Source: Pleomorphomonas diazotrophica (GTDB lineage: Bacteria; Pseudomonadota; Alphaproteobacteria; Rhizobiales; Pleomorphomonadaceae). From it: DNA of 64,000 nt. Positions within the stretch are counted from its first letter, which is position 1. Each line of letters opens with the position of its first letter. Where the stretch lies: positions 62,001 through 126,000 of the forward strand of contig NZ_PJNW01000003.1 of the NCBI RefSeq assembly GCF_002844595.1, given 5' to 3'. The position numbers were made by a program, and so were the translations under genes. Below, one piece after another: positions 15,602 through 25,217 of the stretch. The notes under the pieces are model-generated. The model saw nothing but the letters and a program-made list of their open reading frames with translations, was not told the origin of the DNA and ran no database searches.

Positions 15602-15939
15602 TTCTCAACATCTCCAATGGCGGGATACGACCCTGCGATTCCCAGTTTCAGTTCGATTAGTGCGCCGGCGAGCGCAATCCAAGATCGGAAAGAAGACGAG
15701 GGCACCAGCCAGAGAGGCAAGGCCGACGTCGTCCCTCGTGCGGAGCCTTCCAGATTCCCATTTTCCGGCAGAGACATAGCCAACTCCCTCAATAGCCTCA
15801 TCGCGGGAACCTCGTGATGCGTGTCTTTGCCTACACAGCATCCCGGATTTACCAACCCTTGTGCCGCCGTTAACGTACGACATTATAAAACATCGTTCTA
15901 TAATGTAGAACGCCTAGGCATAAGGTTCAGGAGCTTCCG
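15602..15939. other. intergenic control region between IclR gene and aldolase operon
   Basis: About 340 bases without a credible gene; the short open frames here have no family features and no ribosome site. The right-hand end holds the nested palindromes at 15881-15911. The rest shows no repeat, terminator or clear promoter to the eye. Confidence 0.6.
15881..15911. promoter_or_regulatory. nested inverted repeats, probable IclR operator
   Basis: GTTCTA-TAATG-TAGAAC (15895-15911) is an inverted repeat with perfect 6-base arms. CATTATA (15881-15887) and TATAATG (15899-15905) form a second, overlapping repeat with 7-base arms. The block lies 29-59 bases before the aldolase start. Such short AT-rich dyads are typical IclR-family sites. 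The TATAAT inside could also serve as a -10 box, so bound regulator would cover the promoter. Confidence 0.55.
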
Positions 15940-16848
15940 ATGGTAGCAACGCGTTTCGAGGGCATCATTCCGCCGGTATCGACCATCTTCACCGAGGCGG
16001 GCGCTTTCGACCCGAAGGGTCAGGCTCTGGTGATCGAGAAGCTGGTCGCCGCCGGAGTGGATGGCCTCTTCATCTGCGGCACCGGCGGAGAATTCTCCCA
16101 GATGACCACCGCCGAGCGAAAGACGGTGGCCGAATTCGCGGTGAAGCAGGCGGCCGGCCGCACCAAGGTGCTGATCGGTGTCGGCTCCAACAACCCGCGC
16201 GAAGCCATCGAACTCACCGTCCACGCGGAAGCGATCGGCGCCGACGGCATCGTTGCGGTCAATCCTTCCTACTGGAAAGTCACCGAGCCCCGCCTTCTCA
16301 AGTACTTCACCGACATCGCCGCCGCGACCAAGCTGCCGGTACTGGTCTACAACATCCCCTTCCTGACCGGCCAGGACCTCACTCCCGCCTTTGTGAAATC
16401 GGTGGTCGAGGCGGCGCCCAATGTCGTGGGCATCAAGGAGACGGTCGACTCCATCGGCCACATCCGCGAGATGATCAATGTGGTCGGCGCCGTTCGGCCT
16501 GACTTCCAGGTATTTGCCGGCTATGACGACCATCTGCTGACCACCATGATGCTGGGTGGTGTCGGAGCCATCTCGGCGAGCGGCAACTTCGCGCCGGAAC
16601 TCTCCATCGGTATCTTCAAGGCTTTCCGCGCCGGCGACTTCGCCAAGGCGGTGGAACTGCACAGCCGCCTGATCCGCCTTCCGTCGATGTACGGTCTCGA
16701 CACGCCCTTCGTGAACGTGGTCAAGGAGGCGATGCGCCTCACCGGCGTCGACATCTCCACCTATTGCCTGCCGCCCGCCGGTCCGCTGGCCGCCGACAAG
16801 CTGGCCCGCCTTGCCGATCTGCTGAAGCAGGCCGGTCTCGCCAAATAA
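15940..16848 (+). CDS. DapA-family sugar-acid aldolase (YjhH/YagE-like)
   Basis: A 302-residue class I aldolase of the dihydrodipicolinate synthase superfamily. The Schiff-base lysine is K166 in VGIKET and the catalytic tyrosine Y137 in [17 protein letters not shown] replaces the GTTGE of true DapA, as in the 2-keto-3-deoxy sugar-acid aldolases. It would cleave the keto-deoxy acid made by the next gene to pyruvate plus an aldehyde (glycolaldehyde from a pentonate, glyceraldehyde from a hexonate). The operon order aldolase - dehydratase - GntP permease copies E. coli yjhHGF. A role in lysine synthesis is unlikely in this context. Confidence 0.88.
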   Translation: MVATRFEGIIPPVSTIFTEAGAFDPKGQALVIEKLVAAGVDGLFICGTGGEFSQMTTAERKTVAEFAVKQAAGRTKVLIGVGSNNPREAIELTVHAEAIGADGIVAVNPSYWKVTEPRLLKYFTDIAAATKLPVLVYNIPFLTGQDLTPAFVKSVVEAAPNVVGIKETVDSIGHIREMINVVGAVRPDFQVFAGYDDHLLTTMMLGGVGAISASGNFAPELSIGIFKAFRAGDFAKAVELHSRLIRLPSMYGLDTPFVNVVKEAMRLTGVDISTYCLPPAGPLAADKLARLADLLKQAGLAK

Positions 16849-16873
16849 TCAGAACCGTCGGAGGGAGGCCCCC

Positions 16874-18850
16874 ATGTCCATCAAGGAAATCTACGACGAG
16901 AGCAACGAGGCCGTCTACGTCGCGGCGACCAATGCTCCCGGCCCCGCCGGCAAGCTGCCGCTGACGCCGGACATGCTGATCAACCGCCCGAGCGGCGACA
17001 TCTTCGGCATGACGCTCAACGCCGGCATGGGCTGGGAGCCGGAGAAGCTCAACGGCAAGGAAGTGCTGATCATCGGCATCACCGGCGGCATCCGCGGCGC
17101 CGATGGCAAGCCGGTCGCCCTCGGCCTCCACACCGGCCATTACGAGACGCCGCTTCAGTTCGAGGCGGCGGCGCGTGAGGTCGCCAAGGCCGGCGGCGTT
17201 CCCTACGCTGCCTACGTCAGCGATCCCTGCGACGGACGCACGCAGGGCACCACGGGCATGTTCGACTCCCTGCCCTACCGCAATGATGCCGCCATCGTCT
17301 TCCGCCGGCTGATCCGCTCGACGCCGGTGCGTAAGGCGGTGATCGGTCTTGCAGCCTGCGACAAGGGCCTGCCGGCCCTTATGATGGCGCTAGCCGCCCA
17401 GCGCGATCTGCCGACCATTCTCGTTCCCGGCGGCGCCACGCTGATGCCGACCAAGGGCGAGGATGCCGGCAAGGTGCAGACTATCGGCGCCCGCTTCGCC
17501 AACGGCGAACTGACACTGGACGAAGCGAGCGAGCTCGGCTGCCGCGCCTGTGCCTCCGCCGGTGGCGGTTGCCAGTTCCTCGGCACGGCCGGCACGTCGC
17601 AGGTGATCTCCGAAGGTCTCGGCCTCGCTCTGCCGCACTCGGCGCTGTCGCCGTCCGGCCAGCCGGTCTGGCTGGAAGTCGCCCGCCAGTCGGCGCGGGC
17701 GGTGCTCCAGCTCGAAGAGCGTGGCATCACGACCAAGGACATCGTGACGTCGAAGGCCATCGAGAACGCCATGGTGGTGCATGCCGCCTTCGGTGGCTCG
17801 ACCAACCTGCTGCTGCACCTGCCGGCCATCGCCCATGCGGCTGGGCTGCCGATGCCTTCAGTCGACGACTGGACGGCGGTGAACCGGCGCGTGCCGCGCC
17901 TCGTCAGCGTCATTCCCAACGGGCCGGTCTATCACCCGACCGTTCGCGCCTTCATGGCCGGCGGCGTGCCTGAGGTGATGCTGCATCTCAGGGCGCTGGG
18001 GCTTCTCAACCTCGACGTTCTCACCGTGACCGGTGAGACGCTCGGCGCCAACCTCGATTGGTGGGAAACCTCAGAACGCCGCCGCCGCTTCCGCGACATG
18101 CTCGAGAAGCAGGATGGCGTCAGCCCCGATGACGTGATCATGCCGCCCGCCAAGGCGGCGGCGCGCGGCCTCACCTCCACCATCACCTTCCCGGTCGGCA
18201 ACATCGCGCCGGAAGGCTCCGTCATCAAGTCGACGGCCATCGATCCGTCGGTGATCGGCGAGGACGGCGTCTATCGCCACAAGGCCAAGGCCAAGGTGTT
18301 CGTGTCCGAGGTCGATGCCATTCATGCCATCAAGACCGGCAAGATCGTCGCCGGCGATCTGATGGTGCTGATCGGCGCCGGGCCGTCCGGCACTGGCATG
18401 GAAGAGACCTACCAGGTCACCTCCGCGCTGAAGCATCTCTCCTACGGCAAGCACGTGGCTCTGATCACCGACGCGCGCTTCTCCGGCGTGTCCACCGGCG
18501 CCTGCGTCGGTCACGTCGGACCGGAAGCGCTGGCCGGTGGTCCGATCGGCAAACTGCGCGACGGCGACGTCGTCGAGATGGTGGTCGATTGCCGCAAGCT
18601 GACGGGGTCGCTCAACTTCCTCGGCTCCGAGGAAAAGCCCGTCAGCCCCGAGGAAGGCGCCGCCATTCTGGCCGCCCGTCCGCCGCACCCCGATCTGGCG
18701 CCGCAAGACGAACTGCCCGACGACACCCGCCTCTGGGCGGCGTTGCAGGCGGCGAGCGGCGGTACCTGGCAGGGCTGCGTCTACGACGCCGACCGGATCA
18801 TCGAAGTGCTGGAAGCCGGTCGCGCTGCGCTGGCCGCCAAGAAGAACTGA
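16874..18850 (+). CDS. YjhG/YagF-type sugar-acid dehydratase (D-xylonate class)
   Basis: A 658-residue IlvD/Edd-superfamily dehydratase of the YjhG/YagF subfamily, longer than Edd or IlvD (about 600 and 560). Cluster-ligand motifs are [25 protein letters not shown] and [15 protein letters not shown]; the C-terminal [19 protein letters not shown] motif is intact. The E. coli members dehydrate D-xylonate to 2-keto-3-deoxyxylonate. GGAGG precedes the ATG and the gene follows the aldolase by 25 bases. The substrate is most likely a pentonate such as xylonate, but related aldonates cannot be excluded by sequence. Confidence 0.88.
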   Translation: MSIKEIYDESNEAVYVAATNAPGPAGKLPLTPDMLINRPSGDIFGMTLNAGMGWEPEKLNGKEVLIIGITGGIRGADGKPVALGLHTGHYETPLQFEAAAREVAKAGGVPYAAYVSDPCDGRTQGTTGMFDSLPYRNDAAIVFRRLIRSTPVRKAVIGLAACDKGLPALMMALAAQRDLPTILVPGGATLMPTKGEDAGKVQTIGARFANGELTLDEASELGCRACASAGGGCQFLGTAGTSQVISEGLGLALPHSALSPSGQPVWLEVARQSARAVLQLEERGITTKDIVTSKAIENAMVVHAAFGGSTNLLLHLPAIAHAAGLPMPSVDDWTAVNRRVPRLVSVIPNGPVYHPTVRAFMAGGVPEVMLHLRALGLLNLDVLTVTGETLGANLDWWETSERRRRFRDMLEKQDGVSPDDVIMPPAKAAARGLTSTITFPVGNIAPEGSVIKSTAIDPSVIGEDGVYRHKAKAKVFVSEVDAIHAIKTGKIVAGDLMVLIGAGPSGTGMEETYQVTSALKHLSYGKHVALITDARFSGVSTGACVGHVGPEALAGGPIGKLRDGDVVEMVVDCRKLTGSLNFLGSEEKPVSPEEGAAILAARPPHPDLAPQDELPDDTRLWAALQAASGGTWQGCVYDADRIIEVLEAGRAALAAKKN

Positions 18851-19067
18851 CCAAGACCGGAGAAGAGGCAGCAACGCCCCTTCTCCAATAAAACTGCCGG
18901 CGCTCAGAGCTGGCATGTGGAGGGCACGGCGGCCGAGGGGGCCGGTCGTCCATCCGAACAACGCGGCAGGCCATAGGCACCGGAGCGGCACCCACCGATC
19001 CGGCGTGGGCGGTCTGTTGTCTTCGCCGGCCGCGCCGGCAACGCTAGCCAAATCAAGGGATGAGGAA

Positions 19068-20417
19068 ATGCCTTTAGTTATCGTCGTGGCCGGCATCGTG
19101 CTGCTGCTGCTGTTGATCATGAAGCTGAAACTGAACACGTTCGTTTCATTGATCATCGTCTCCTTCTGCGTCGCGCTGGCCCTTGGTCTGCCGCTCGACA
19201 AGGTGGTGAAATCCATCGAGAGCGGCCTCGGCGGCACGCTCGGCCACATCGCCCTGATCTTCGGCCTCGGCGCCATGCTGGGCCGCCTGATCTCCGACGC
19301 CGGCGGCGCCCAGCGCATTGCCGTCACGCTGATTGAGAAGTTCGGCGAGAAGAACGTGCAGTGGGCGGTGGTCGTCGCCTCGTTCATCATCGGCATCGCG
19401 CTGTTCTTTGAAGTCGGCCTGGTGCTGCTGGTGCCGATCGTCCTGACCATGGCCAAGCAGATGAAGCTGTCGCCGCTGCATCTCGGCGTGCCGATGTGCG
19501 CCGCGCTCCTGGCCACCCACGCCTTCCTGCCGCCGCACCCCGGCCCGACGGTCATCGCCGGCGAATATGGTGCCGATATCGGCCAGGTGCTGGTCTATGG
19601 CATTCTCATCGCCATACCGGCGGTGATCATCGGCGGCCCGATCTACAATGCCATCGCCAAGCGGATCGTACCGTCGGGCTTTGCCAAGAAGGCCGATCTC
19701 GATGCCATCGGCTCCTTCAAGACCTTCGACCTCGACAAGACGCCGGCCTTCGGCATTTCGGTGCTCACCGCCATGCTGCCGGTGATCATGATGTCGGCTG
19801 CCGCCATCATCGCGGTGATCCGCAGCGAAGCGGGCATCGCCGACAACACCGGTTTTGCCGTCATCCGCCTGGTCGGTGACGCCTCGGTGTCGATGGTGGT
19901 GTCGCTGTTGTTCGCCATGTGGACCATGGGCGTCAAGCGCAACATCCCGGTCAAGGACATCATGGCGTCCTGCACGTCGGCGGCGAGCCATATCGGCATG
20001 ATGCTGCTGATCATCGGTGGCGGCGGCGCCTTCAAGCAGGTGCTGATCGACGGCGGCGTCGGCAAGTATGTCGCCGAGCTGTTCGCCGGCACCAACGCCT
20101 CGCCGCTGATCTTCGCCTGGGGTGTCGCCGCTCTCTTGCGCATCTCGCTCGGTTCGGCGACGGTGGCTGCCATCTCGACGGCTGGTCTGGTCATTCCCAT
20201 GCTGGCGACGCACAACGTCAACCTTGCCCTGGTGACGCTGGCCACCGGCGCCGGTTCGGCGATCTGCAGCCACGTCAACGACGCCGGCTTCTGGATGTTC
20301 AAGGAGTATTTCGGGCTGTCGATGAAGGAGACCTTCGGCACCTGGACGGTTCTCTCGACGATCGTCTCGGTGCTCGGCCTGATCGGCGTTCTGGTTCTTG
20401 AAGGCTTCGTCGGCTGA
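19068..20417 (+). CDS. GntP-family sugar-acid:H+ symporter (YjhF-like)
   Basis: A 449-residue inner-membrane transporter of the gluconate permease family. It is almost wholly hydrophobic, with family motifs FGLGAMLGRLISDAGGAQRIA near residue 65, CAALLATHAFLPPHPGPTVIA, and the C-terminal SLGSATVAAISTAGL with ICSHVNDAGFWMFKEYFGLS. The start at 19068 follows a purine-rich ribosome site; the longer frame from 18915 reads through a non-coding stretch. A 217-base gap separates it from the dehydratase, so a separate promoter or attenuator is possible. It would import the aldonate used by the two enzymes before it. Confidence 0.93.
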   Translation: MPLVIVVAGIVLLLLLIMKLKLNTFVSLIIVSFCVALALGLPLDKVVKSIESGLGGTLGHIALIFGLGAMLGRLISDAGGAQRIAVTLIEKFGEKNVQWAVVVASFIIGIALFFEVGLVLLVPIVLTMAKQMKLSPLHLGVPMCAALLATHAFLPPHPGPTVIAGEYGADIGQVLVYGILIAIPAVIIGGPIYNAIAKRIVPSGFAKKADLDAIGSFKTFDLDKTPAFGISVLTAMLPVIMMSAAAIIAVIRSEAGIADNTGFAVIRLVGDASVSMVVSLLFAMWTMGVKRNIPVKDIMASCTSAASHIGMMLLIIGGGGAFKQVLIDGGVGKYVAELFAGTNASPLIFAWGVAALLRISLGSATVAAISTAGLVIPMLATHNVNLALVTLATGAGSAICSHVNDAGFWMFKEYFGLSMKETFGTWTVLSTIVSVLGLIGVLVLEGFVG

Positions 20418-20440
20418 TCACGAGCCAAACCGTAAGTATC

Positions 20441-20473
20441 GGCGGTCGCGACAAATGTCGCGGCCGCCTTTTT
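20441..20473 (+). terminator. rho-independent terminator after the GntP permease
   Basis: GGCGG-T-CGCGAC pairs with GTCGCG-G-CCGCC around the loop AAAT and is followed by TTTTT. It closes the aldolase - dehydratase - permease operon and also separates it from the convergent oxidoreductase. Confidence 0.92.
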
Positions 20474-20489
20474 CATTCGAATGCCTTGC

Positions 20490-21485
20490 TCAGACTGACG
20501 TCTTCTCGCTGGGATAGACGACGCCGATCTGCCGTCTGATGTCGTCGAGCGTTTCCATGATCGCCACGCTCTGCTCAAGCGGCAGGATGGGACTGCTTCG
20601 TTCGCCGGCGGCAACCAGTCGCTCCAGTTCGACGGCTTCGAAGTGCAGGCCGTGCCCCTTCATGGTCGCCGGCTTGAACTCCTCGAGCAGGTTCTTCTGG
20701 CTGTCGTAGATCCGGAAGGTCGTTGGCGTATACCAGACGCCATCGATCTCGACGTGGCCTTCGGTGCCGTTGATTTCGGCGCGATTGCTGCCGGGCGCGT
20801 CGCTAGCCGACACCGTTACCGCACTGGCGCCATTGGCATAGCGGAACAGGGTAGACACTTCGGCATCGGCGCCGGTCGCCTTCAGGCGGCCCGAGGCGAG
20901 CACTTCGGTCGGCCGCCCCAGAATGTCAAAGGTGAAGGAAATCGGATAGATGGCCAGATCCAGCAGGGCGCCACCGCCCAGTTCCAGTGCGTTCAAGCGA
21001 TGGTTCGGATCGTCGGGCAGATCCTGGGTATGGGTCGCCAGGAGGGTGCGGATCTCGCCGATCATGCCGCTGGCCAGCGCCTCACGCAGCCGGACCATAT
21101 GCGGCAGGAAGCGCGTCCACATGGCCTCAAGAACGACGACGTCATGTATTCGCGAAAACTCCTGCAAATGCCGAGCTTCCGCACCGGTCAGCGTGAAGGA
21201 CTTTTCGACGAGGACGTGCTTGCCTTCGAGAATACACAGTTCGGCCGCGCTGGCATGGAAGGGATGAGGCGTTGCAATGTAAACAACATCGACCTCGGGA
21301 TCAGCCGCAAGGGCCTGATAACTACCGTGCGAGCGGGCGATGCCATGCTTGGTGGCAAAGGCGACTGCCTTTTCGATGGATCGCGATCCTACCGCCGTTA
21401 CCTCGAAGTCGTTTTCGCGGAGATCACGGACAAACTGATCGGCGATCGAGCCTGTCGCCAGAATGCCCCAACGTAACTTGGCCAT
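20490..21485 (-). CDS. Gfo/Idh/MocA-family NAD(P)-dependent oxidoreductase
   Basis: A 331-residue dehydrogenase: N-terminal Rossmann fold with LRWGILATGSIADQF, then DVVYIATPHPFHASAAELCILEGKHVLVEKSF, typical of the family (EKS in place of the usual EKP), and a C-terminal alpha/beta substrate domain. The start at 21485 has GGGAGAG upstream; the longer frame adds 31 residues with no family match. Members oxidise sugars, inositols and sugar acids or act on trans-dihydrodiols. The 119-base gap to the upstream VOC gene leaves co-transcription uncertain. No specific substrate can be assigned. Confidence 0.9.
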   Translation of the reverse strand: MAKLRWGILATGSIADQFVRDLRENDFEVTAVGSRSIEKAVAFATKHGIARSHGSYQALAADPEVDVVYIATPHPFHASAAELCILEGKHVLVEKSFTLTGAEARHLQEFSRIHDVVVLEAMWTRFLPHMVRLREALASGMIGEIRTLLATHTQDLPDDPNHRLNALELGGGALLDLAIYPISFTFDILGRPTEVLASGRLKATGADAEVSTLFRYANGASAVTVSASDAPGSNRAEINGTEGHVEIDGVWYTPTTFRIYDSQKNLLEEFKPATMKGHGLHFEAVELERLVAAGERSSPILPLEQSVAIMETLDDIRRQIGVVYPSEKTSV

Positions 21486-21604
21486 GAACTGTCTCTCCCT
21501 TCGCCCCCCGGGACGTTCGGCCGGGTCGTGGACCAGCCGGCCGAACGCCATCCGGTGAACCTCGCATTTATCTGACAAAAGGTCGAGGCTCAGGAGAGAC
21601 CAAG

Positions 21605-22021
21605 CTAACCTCCGATGTCGATCTCCACCGACGACGCCGAGCGTGGAGCGACGCCGTGGAAGACTGCCTCGACATTGTTGCCGTCGGGGTCGAACAGGAA
21701 GGCGGCGTAGTAGCCGGGATGGTAGGGTCGTTCTCCTGGTCCGCCATTGTCGCGGCCACCAGCGGCAAGTCCGGCCTGATGGAACCGCTTCACAGCTTCC
21801 TCATCCTCCGCCTGGAACGCCAGATGCACGTGCGTTGCCGCATTCGCGTCCTCCCCCAGGGCGTCGATCCAGAGCTCGTCGCAGGCGAGATGCCAGTCGT
21901 CATCGGCGAGAAGCGGGATGCCGAGCGCACCGAGTGCCGCGCGATAGAATGTCGCCGTGGCAGGAAAATCTCGAGCTCTCAATTGGATATGGTCGATAAG
22001 GCGACCTCGATGCAGTATCAC
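21605..22021 (-). CDS. VOC (glyoxalase/dioxygenase-like) family protein
   Basis: A 138-residue single-domain protein with the vicinal-oxygen-chelate fold. The metal-ligand positions appear as DHIQLRARDF near the start and in THVHLAFQAED; FLFDPDGNNVEAVFHG is the C-terminal motif. The start codon is GTG at 22021 with GGGAGAG before it. Members include glyoxalase I, bleomycin-resistance proteins and ring-cleavage dioxygenases; this short form is usually annotated only as VOC family. It follows the BKACE gene by 58 bases on the same strand. Confidence 0.88.
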   Translation of the reverse strand: MILHRGRLIDHIQLRARDFPATATFYRAALGALGIPLLADDDWHLACDELWIDALGEDANAATHVHLAFQAEDEEAVKRFHQAGLAAGGRDNGGPGERPYHPGYYAAFLFDPDGNNVEAVFHGVAPRSASSVEIDIGG

Positions 22022-22079
22022 GCCGCTCTCCCTTGGTTGACGCGCCGTGGGTCACGCACGGCGTTGCTCAACATTCGTG

Positions 22080-22793
22080 TTACCGCATCATCCTGACGGC
22101 ATCCGTCACCAGTTGCGCGTTGTCGCGGGCCACCTCACCCGTGACACGGCGGCAGCCGTCCTCAAGCCCGACGCGGGTGGACCAGCGACGTTGTTGGGCC
22201 AGCCCGACGAAATGCCAGACGGTCGCATCGAAGCCATGCAGAAGGGTCGGCCGGGCAATGCCCGCCTCGCCGAGAACGGACGCAATGCCGTTGACGATAT
22301 CCTCGCCCTTCTGAATGTCCTGCTCGTGGTCGATTTCGATCAGGATGCGGAAGATGCGGCGGCCTTCCTCAAGCGCAACGAACCGTCGCGCATCCTCGAC
22401 TGTTGCCAGCCCCGCCTCGACGCCGACGCCCATGCCATGGAGCAGATCGATGACAGCCGGCGCGTCCGGCTCGGAGAGGTTGACCGACGCATAATCGGGC
22501 AGAACGCGCCAGCCGGCGATGGCCTCGCGCGTCCGGCGCGGCTCTCCTTCGATCCACGCTCCGGTCGATACGCCGACGAGGGTGCCCGGACAGGTGCGCC
22601 GAACGAGCCGGATCGTCTCGTCGACGGCCGAAAGGCTTTCGCGACCATCGGCCGCCCGGGCATGAAGATGAACCTCCGCCGCGCCCGCGGAAATGCAGGC
22701 GGCGCTGTCCCTCGCCATCGCCTCGACCGTCAGCGGCAACGCCGGATGATAGTCGAAGGGGCGCGCGCCATTGATGCAGGCCTGAACAATCAT
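22080..22793 (-). CDS. beta-keto acid cleavage enzyme family protein (BKACE, DUF849)
   Basis: A 237-residue TIM-barrel protein of the BKACE family, whose members use acetyl-CoA to cleave beta-keto acids. The zinc-binding pair is H42 and H44 in EVHLHARAADG; the YASVNLSEPDAP and LLHGFDATVWHFVG segments match the family. At 237 residues it is shorter than the better known members (usually about 270-310), but no frameshift or lost start is apparent. GGGAG precedes the ATG. Its neighbours (aldo-keto reductase, MFS transporter) suggest catabolism of an imported small acid; the substrate is unknown. Confidence 0.88.
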   Translation of the reverse strand: MIVQACINGARPFDYHPALPLTVEAMARDSAACISAGAAEVHLHARAADGRESLSAVDETIRLVRRTCPGTLVGVSTGAWIEGEPRRTREAIAGWRVLPDYASVNLSEPDAPAVIDLLHGMGVGVEAGLATVEDARRFVALEEGRRIFRILIEIDHEQDIQKGEDIVNGIASVLGEAGIARPTLLHGFDATVWHFVGLAQQRRWSTRVGLEDGCRRVTGEVARDNAQLVTDAVRMMR

Positions 22794-22878
22794 CGGGATC
22801 TCCCATCTCGTGAGACAGCACGTCTGTCATTTCAGACAGAGAATGTGGCCTCAAATCGTCAGGAGCATCAAATGTCGT

Positions 22879-23916
22879 TCATCCCGCGATCGGAGGATCG
22901 AGGCGGGCAAAACCCTCCTGCCGTCTGTACGGGAAATGCGGATAGGGGGCGGCAACGGCACTTGCGGCATCCAGTCTGGCGATCTGCTCGGCGGACAGCG
23001 TCCAGCCGACCGCTCCAAGGTTCTGGCGTAGCTGGTCTTCGTTGCGGGCGCCGATGATGACGGACGATACGGTCGGCCGCTGCGTCAGCCAGTTGATGGC
23101 AACCTGCGGCACCGTCTTGTCCACCTCGCCAGCAATCTCCATCAGCGCATCGACGACGCGATAGAGATGCCCGTCTTCCACCGGCGGTCCATAGCTTGCC
23201 GTGTCATGCAGGCGGCTTCCCTCCGGAAGAGGCGCTCCGCGCCGGATCTTGCCGGTCAGCCTGCCCCAGCCGAGCGGGCTCCACACCAAAGCGCCGAGCC
23301 CCTGATCAGCGCCGAGCGGCATCAGATCCCATTCGTAGTCTCGCCCGATCAGCGAGTAATAGACCTGATTGGCGACATAGCGCGGCCAGCCATGGCGGTC
23401 GGCGACCGCGAGCGCCTTCATGATCTGCCAACCGGAGAAGTTGGAGACGCCGACATAGCGGACCTTGCCGGCGCGCACGAGCGTATCGAGCGTCGAAAGC
23501 ACCTCTTCCACGGGCGTTGCCGCGTCGAAGGCGTGCAGTTGCAGGATGTCGATATAGTCGGTGCCCAGCCGTTTCAGGGCGTCCTCGACGGCGCGGATCA
23601 ATCGAAAACGCGAGGAGCCCGCGTCATTCGGACCGTCGCCCATCGGCAGGCTGGTCTTTGTCGAGATGAGAGCTGTTTCACGACGGCCCTTGAGCGCGGC
23701 GCCGAGCACCTCCTCGGACGCTCCGGCCGAGTAGACGTCGGCGGTATCGAACAGGTTGATGCCGGCCTCCAGGCAAATGTCCAGGAGGCGGCGCGCCTCC
23801 TCGACATCGGTATTGCCCCAGGCACCGAACAGCGGCCCGGTGCCGCCAAACGTGCCGGTGCCAAAGCTCAGGACGGGAACCTTGAGACCCGAACGGCCAA
23901 GAAAGCGGTAGTCCAT
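22879..23916 (-). CDS. aldo/keto reductase
   Basis: A 345-residue NADPH-dependent reductase with the AKR barrel. The catalytic set is visible as FDTADVYSAG (Asp, Tyr), ISTKTSL (Lys) and LQLHAFD (His); VRYVGVSNFSGWQIMKAL and SVIIGARNEDQLRQNL line the cofactor site. AAGGA precedes the ATG. It starts 28 bases after the MFS gene on the minus strand, so the two are probably one transcript divergent from the LysR regulator. The family acts on aldehydes and sugars; the exact substrate is not visible. Confidence 0.93.
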   Translation of the reverse strand: MDYRFLGRSGLKVPVLSFGTGTFGGTGPLFGAWGNTDVEEARRLLDICLEAGINLFDTADVYSAGASEEVLGAALKGRRETALISTKTSLPMGDGPNDAGSSRFRLIRAVEDALKRLGTDYIDILQLHAFDAATPVEEVLSTLDTLVRAGKVRYVGVSNFSGWQIMKALAVADRHGWPRYVANQVYYSLIGRDYEWDLMPLGADQGLGALVWSPLGWGRLTGKIRRGAPLPEGSRLHDTASYGPPVEDGHLYRVVDALMEIAGEVDKTVPQVAINWLTQRPTVSSVIIGARNEDQLRQNLGAVGWTLSAEQIARLDAASAVAAPYPHFPYRRQEGFARLDPPIAG

Positions 23917-23943
23917 CGAGTAATCCTTTCGGAGATTGGGGCG

Positions 23944-25116
23944 TCAGGTTGAGCGGCAAAGCTGGGCTGCGCGACGGTCGGTTGTCGCAGCCATGAAAGC
24001 GACGACGACGGCCGCCAAGGGGAACAGGCTGGCGACCAGCGGCACGAAGACGAGGCCAGGACCGTGGTCGATCGTCACGCCACCGACCCAGGCGCCGATG
24101 GCATTGCCAAGATTGAAGGCAGCTATGTTGAGAGAGGAGGCCAAGCTCTGGCCCGCTCCTTCGACCTTGGACAGCACCCACATCTGAAGAGGGGCGACGG
24201 TGGCAAAGCCGGCGGCGCCGAGCAGTCCGACGAGCAACACGGTCGCGATGGGGGATGTCAGACCGGGCGTCATCAGCGCCAGCACTAGGGCCAGTGCGAT
24301 GAGCGTTCCGAACACGGCAGCAAGGACGCCACGATCTCCCAACCTGCCGCCGACCAGATTGCCAATCACCAGGCCGCCACCGAAGACCAGCAGAATGGGA
24401 GAAACCGCCGCTTCGCCAAAGCCGCTGATGCGGGTCAGCATCGGGGCGATGTAGGTGAAGACGGCAAAGACGCCCGCATAACCCAAAACCGTCGTGACAA
24501 GTCCGAGCAGCACGGGCGCGCGGAGGATGGCGGCAAGGTCGGCACGCCAGTCCTCGGCATCATCAGGCCGACCGTCCTTGGGAACGAACAGAGCGATGAC
24601 GGCGAAGGCAACCAATCCAACCAGGGTGACGGCACTGAAGGTCGCCCGCCAGCCGAACTGCTGGCCGATAAGCGTTCCCAGCGGCACGCCCAGGATGTTG
24701 GCAACCGTCAGACCGGTGAACATGACGGCGATGGCCGATGCCTTGCGATTGGGAGGAACGAGGCCGGTCGCCACCACCGATCCGACGCCGAAGAAGGTGC
24801 CGTGGGCAAGCGCCGTGAGCACCCTTGCAGCCATCAGAAGTCCATAGTTGGGCGCCAGCGCACAGGCGGCGTTGCCGGCTATGAAGACGGCCATCAGGAC
24901 GAGCAGCACGGTCTTGCGCGGCCAACGCGCGGTGAGCACTGTTAACACCGGTGCACCGACGACGACGCCCAGCGCGTAACCGGAAATCAGAAGACCTGCC
25001 GTGGCGATCGACACACCGAAATCGGCGCCGACCTCCAAGAGCAATCCCATGATGACGAACTCCGTGACGCCGATACCGAAGGCACCGGCGGTCAGGGCAA
25101 AGAGAGCCAAAGGCAT
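23944..25116 (-). CDS. MFS transporter of the DHA1 (drug/sugar efflux) type
   Basis: A 390-residue inner-membrane protein with twelve expected membrane segments. It begins MPLALFALTAGAFGIGVTEF, the N-terminus typical of the AraJ/YdhP/PbuE-like DHA1 group, and has the loop-2-3 motif TARWPRKTVLL. The start at 25116 is chosen because the longer frame would run into the LysR promoter region. It is likely an exporter of a sugar, drug or metabolite. The gene is divergent from the LysR regulator with 101 bases between starts. Confidence 0.9.
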   Translation of the reverse strand: MPLALFALTAGAFGIGVTEFVIMGLLLEVGADFGVSIATAGLLISGYALGVVVGAPVLTVLTARWPRKTVLLVLMAVFIAGNAACALAPNYGLLMAARVLTALAHGTFFGVGSVVATGLVPPNRKASAIAVMFTGLTVANILGVPLGTLIGQQFGWRATFSAVTLVGLVAFAVIALFVPKDGRPDDAEDWRADLAAILRAPVLLGLVTTVLGYAGVFAVFTYIAPMLTRISGFGEAAVSPILLVFGGGLVIGNLVGGRLGDRGVLAAVFGTLIALALVLALMTPGLTSPIATVLLVGLLGAAGFATVAPLQMWVLSKVEGAGQSLASSLNIAAFNLGNAIGAWVGGVTIDHGPGLVFVPLVASLFPLAAVVVAFMAATTDRRAAQLCRST

Positions 25117-25217
25117 GTTCTGTCCCACAAGGTTGATATCAGGGGGACGAAGATAGGCCTGACGAAGAAAGCGATATAGAATGCCGGATGGCACATCATT
25201 TGTGAAATGAAGGACCA

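Noticed and set aside
18851-19067. A riboswitch or attenuator between the dehydratase and the GntP permease
   Set aside because: The 217-base gap is GC-rich and can form local stems, but no known riboswitch core or terminator/antiterminator pair was recognised.
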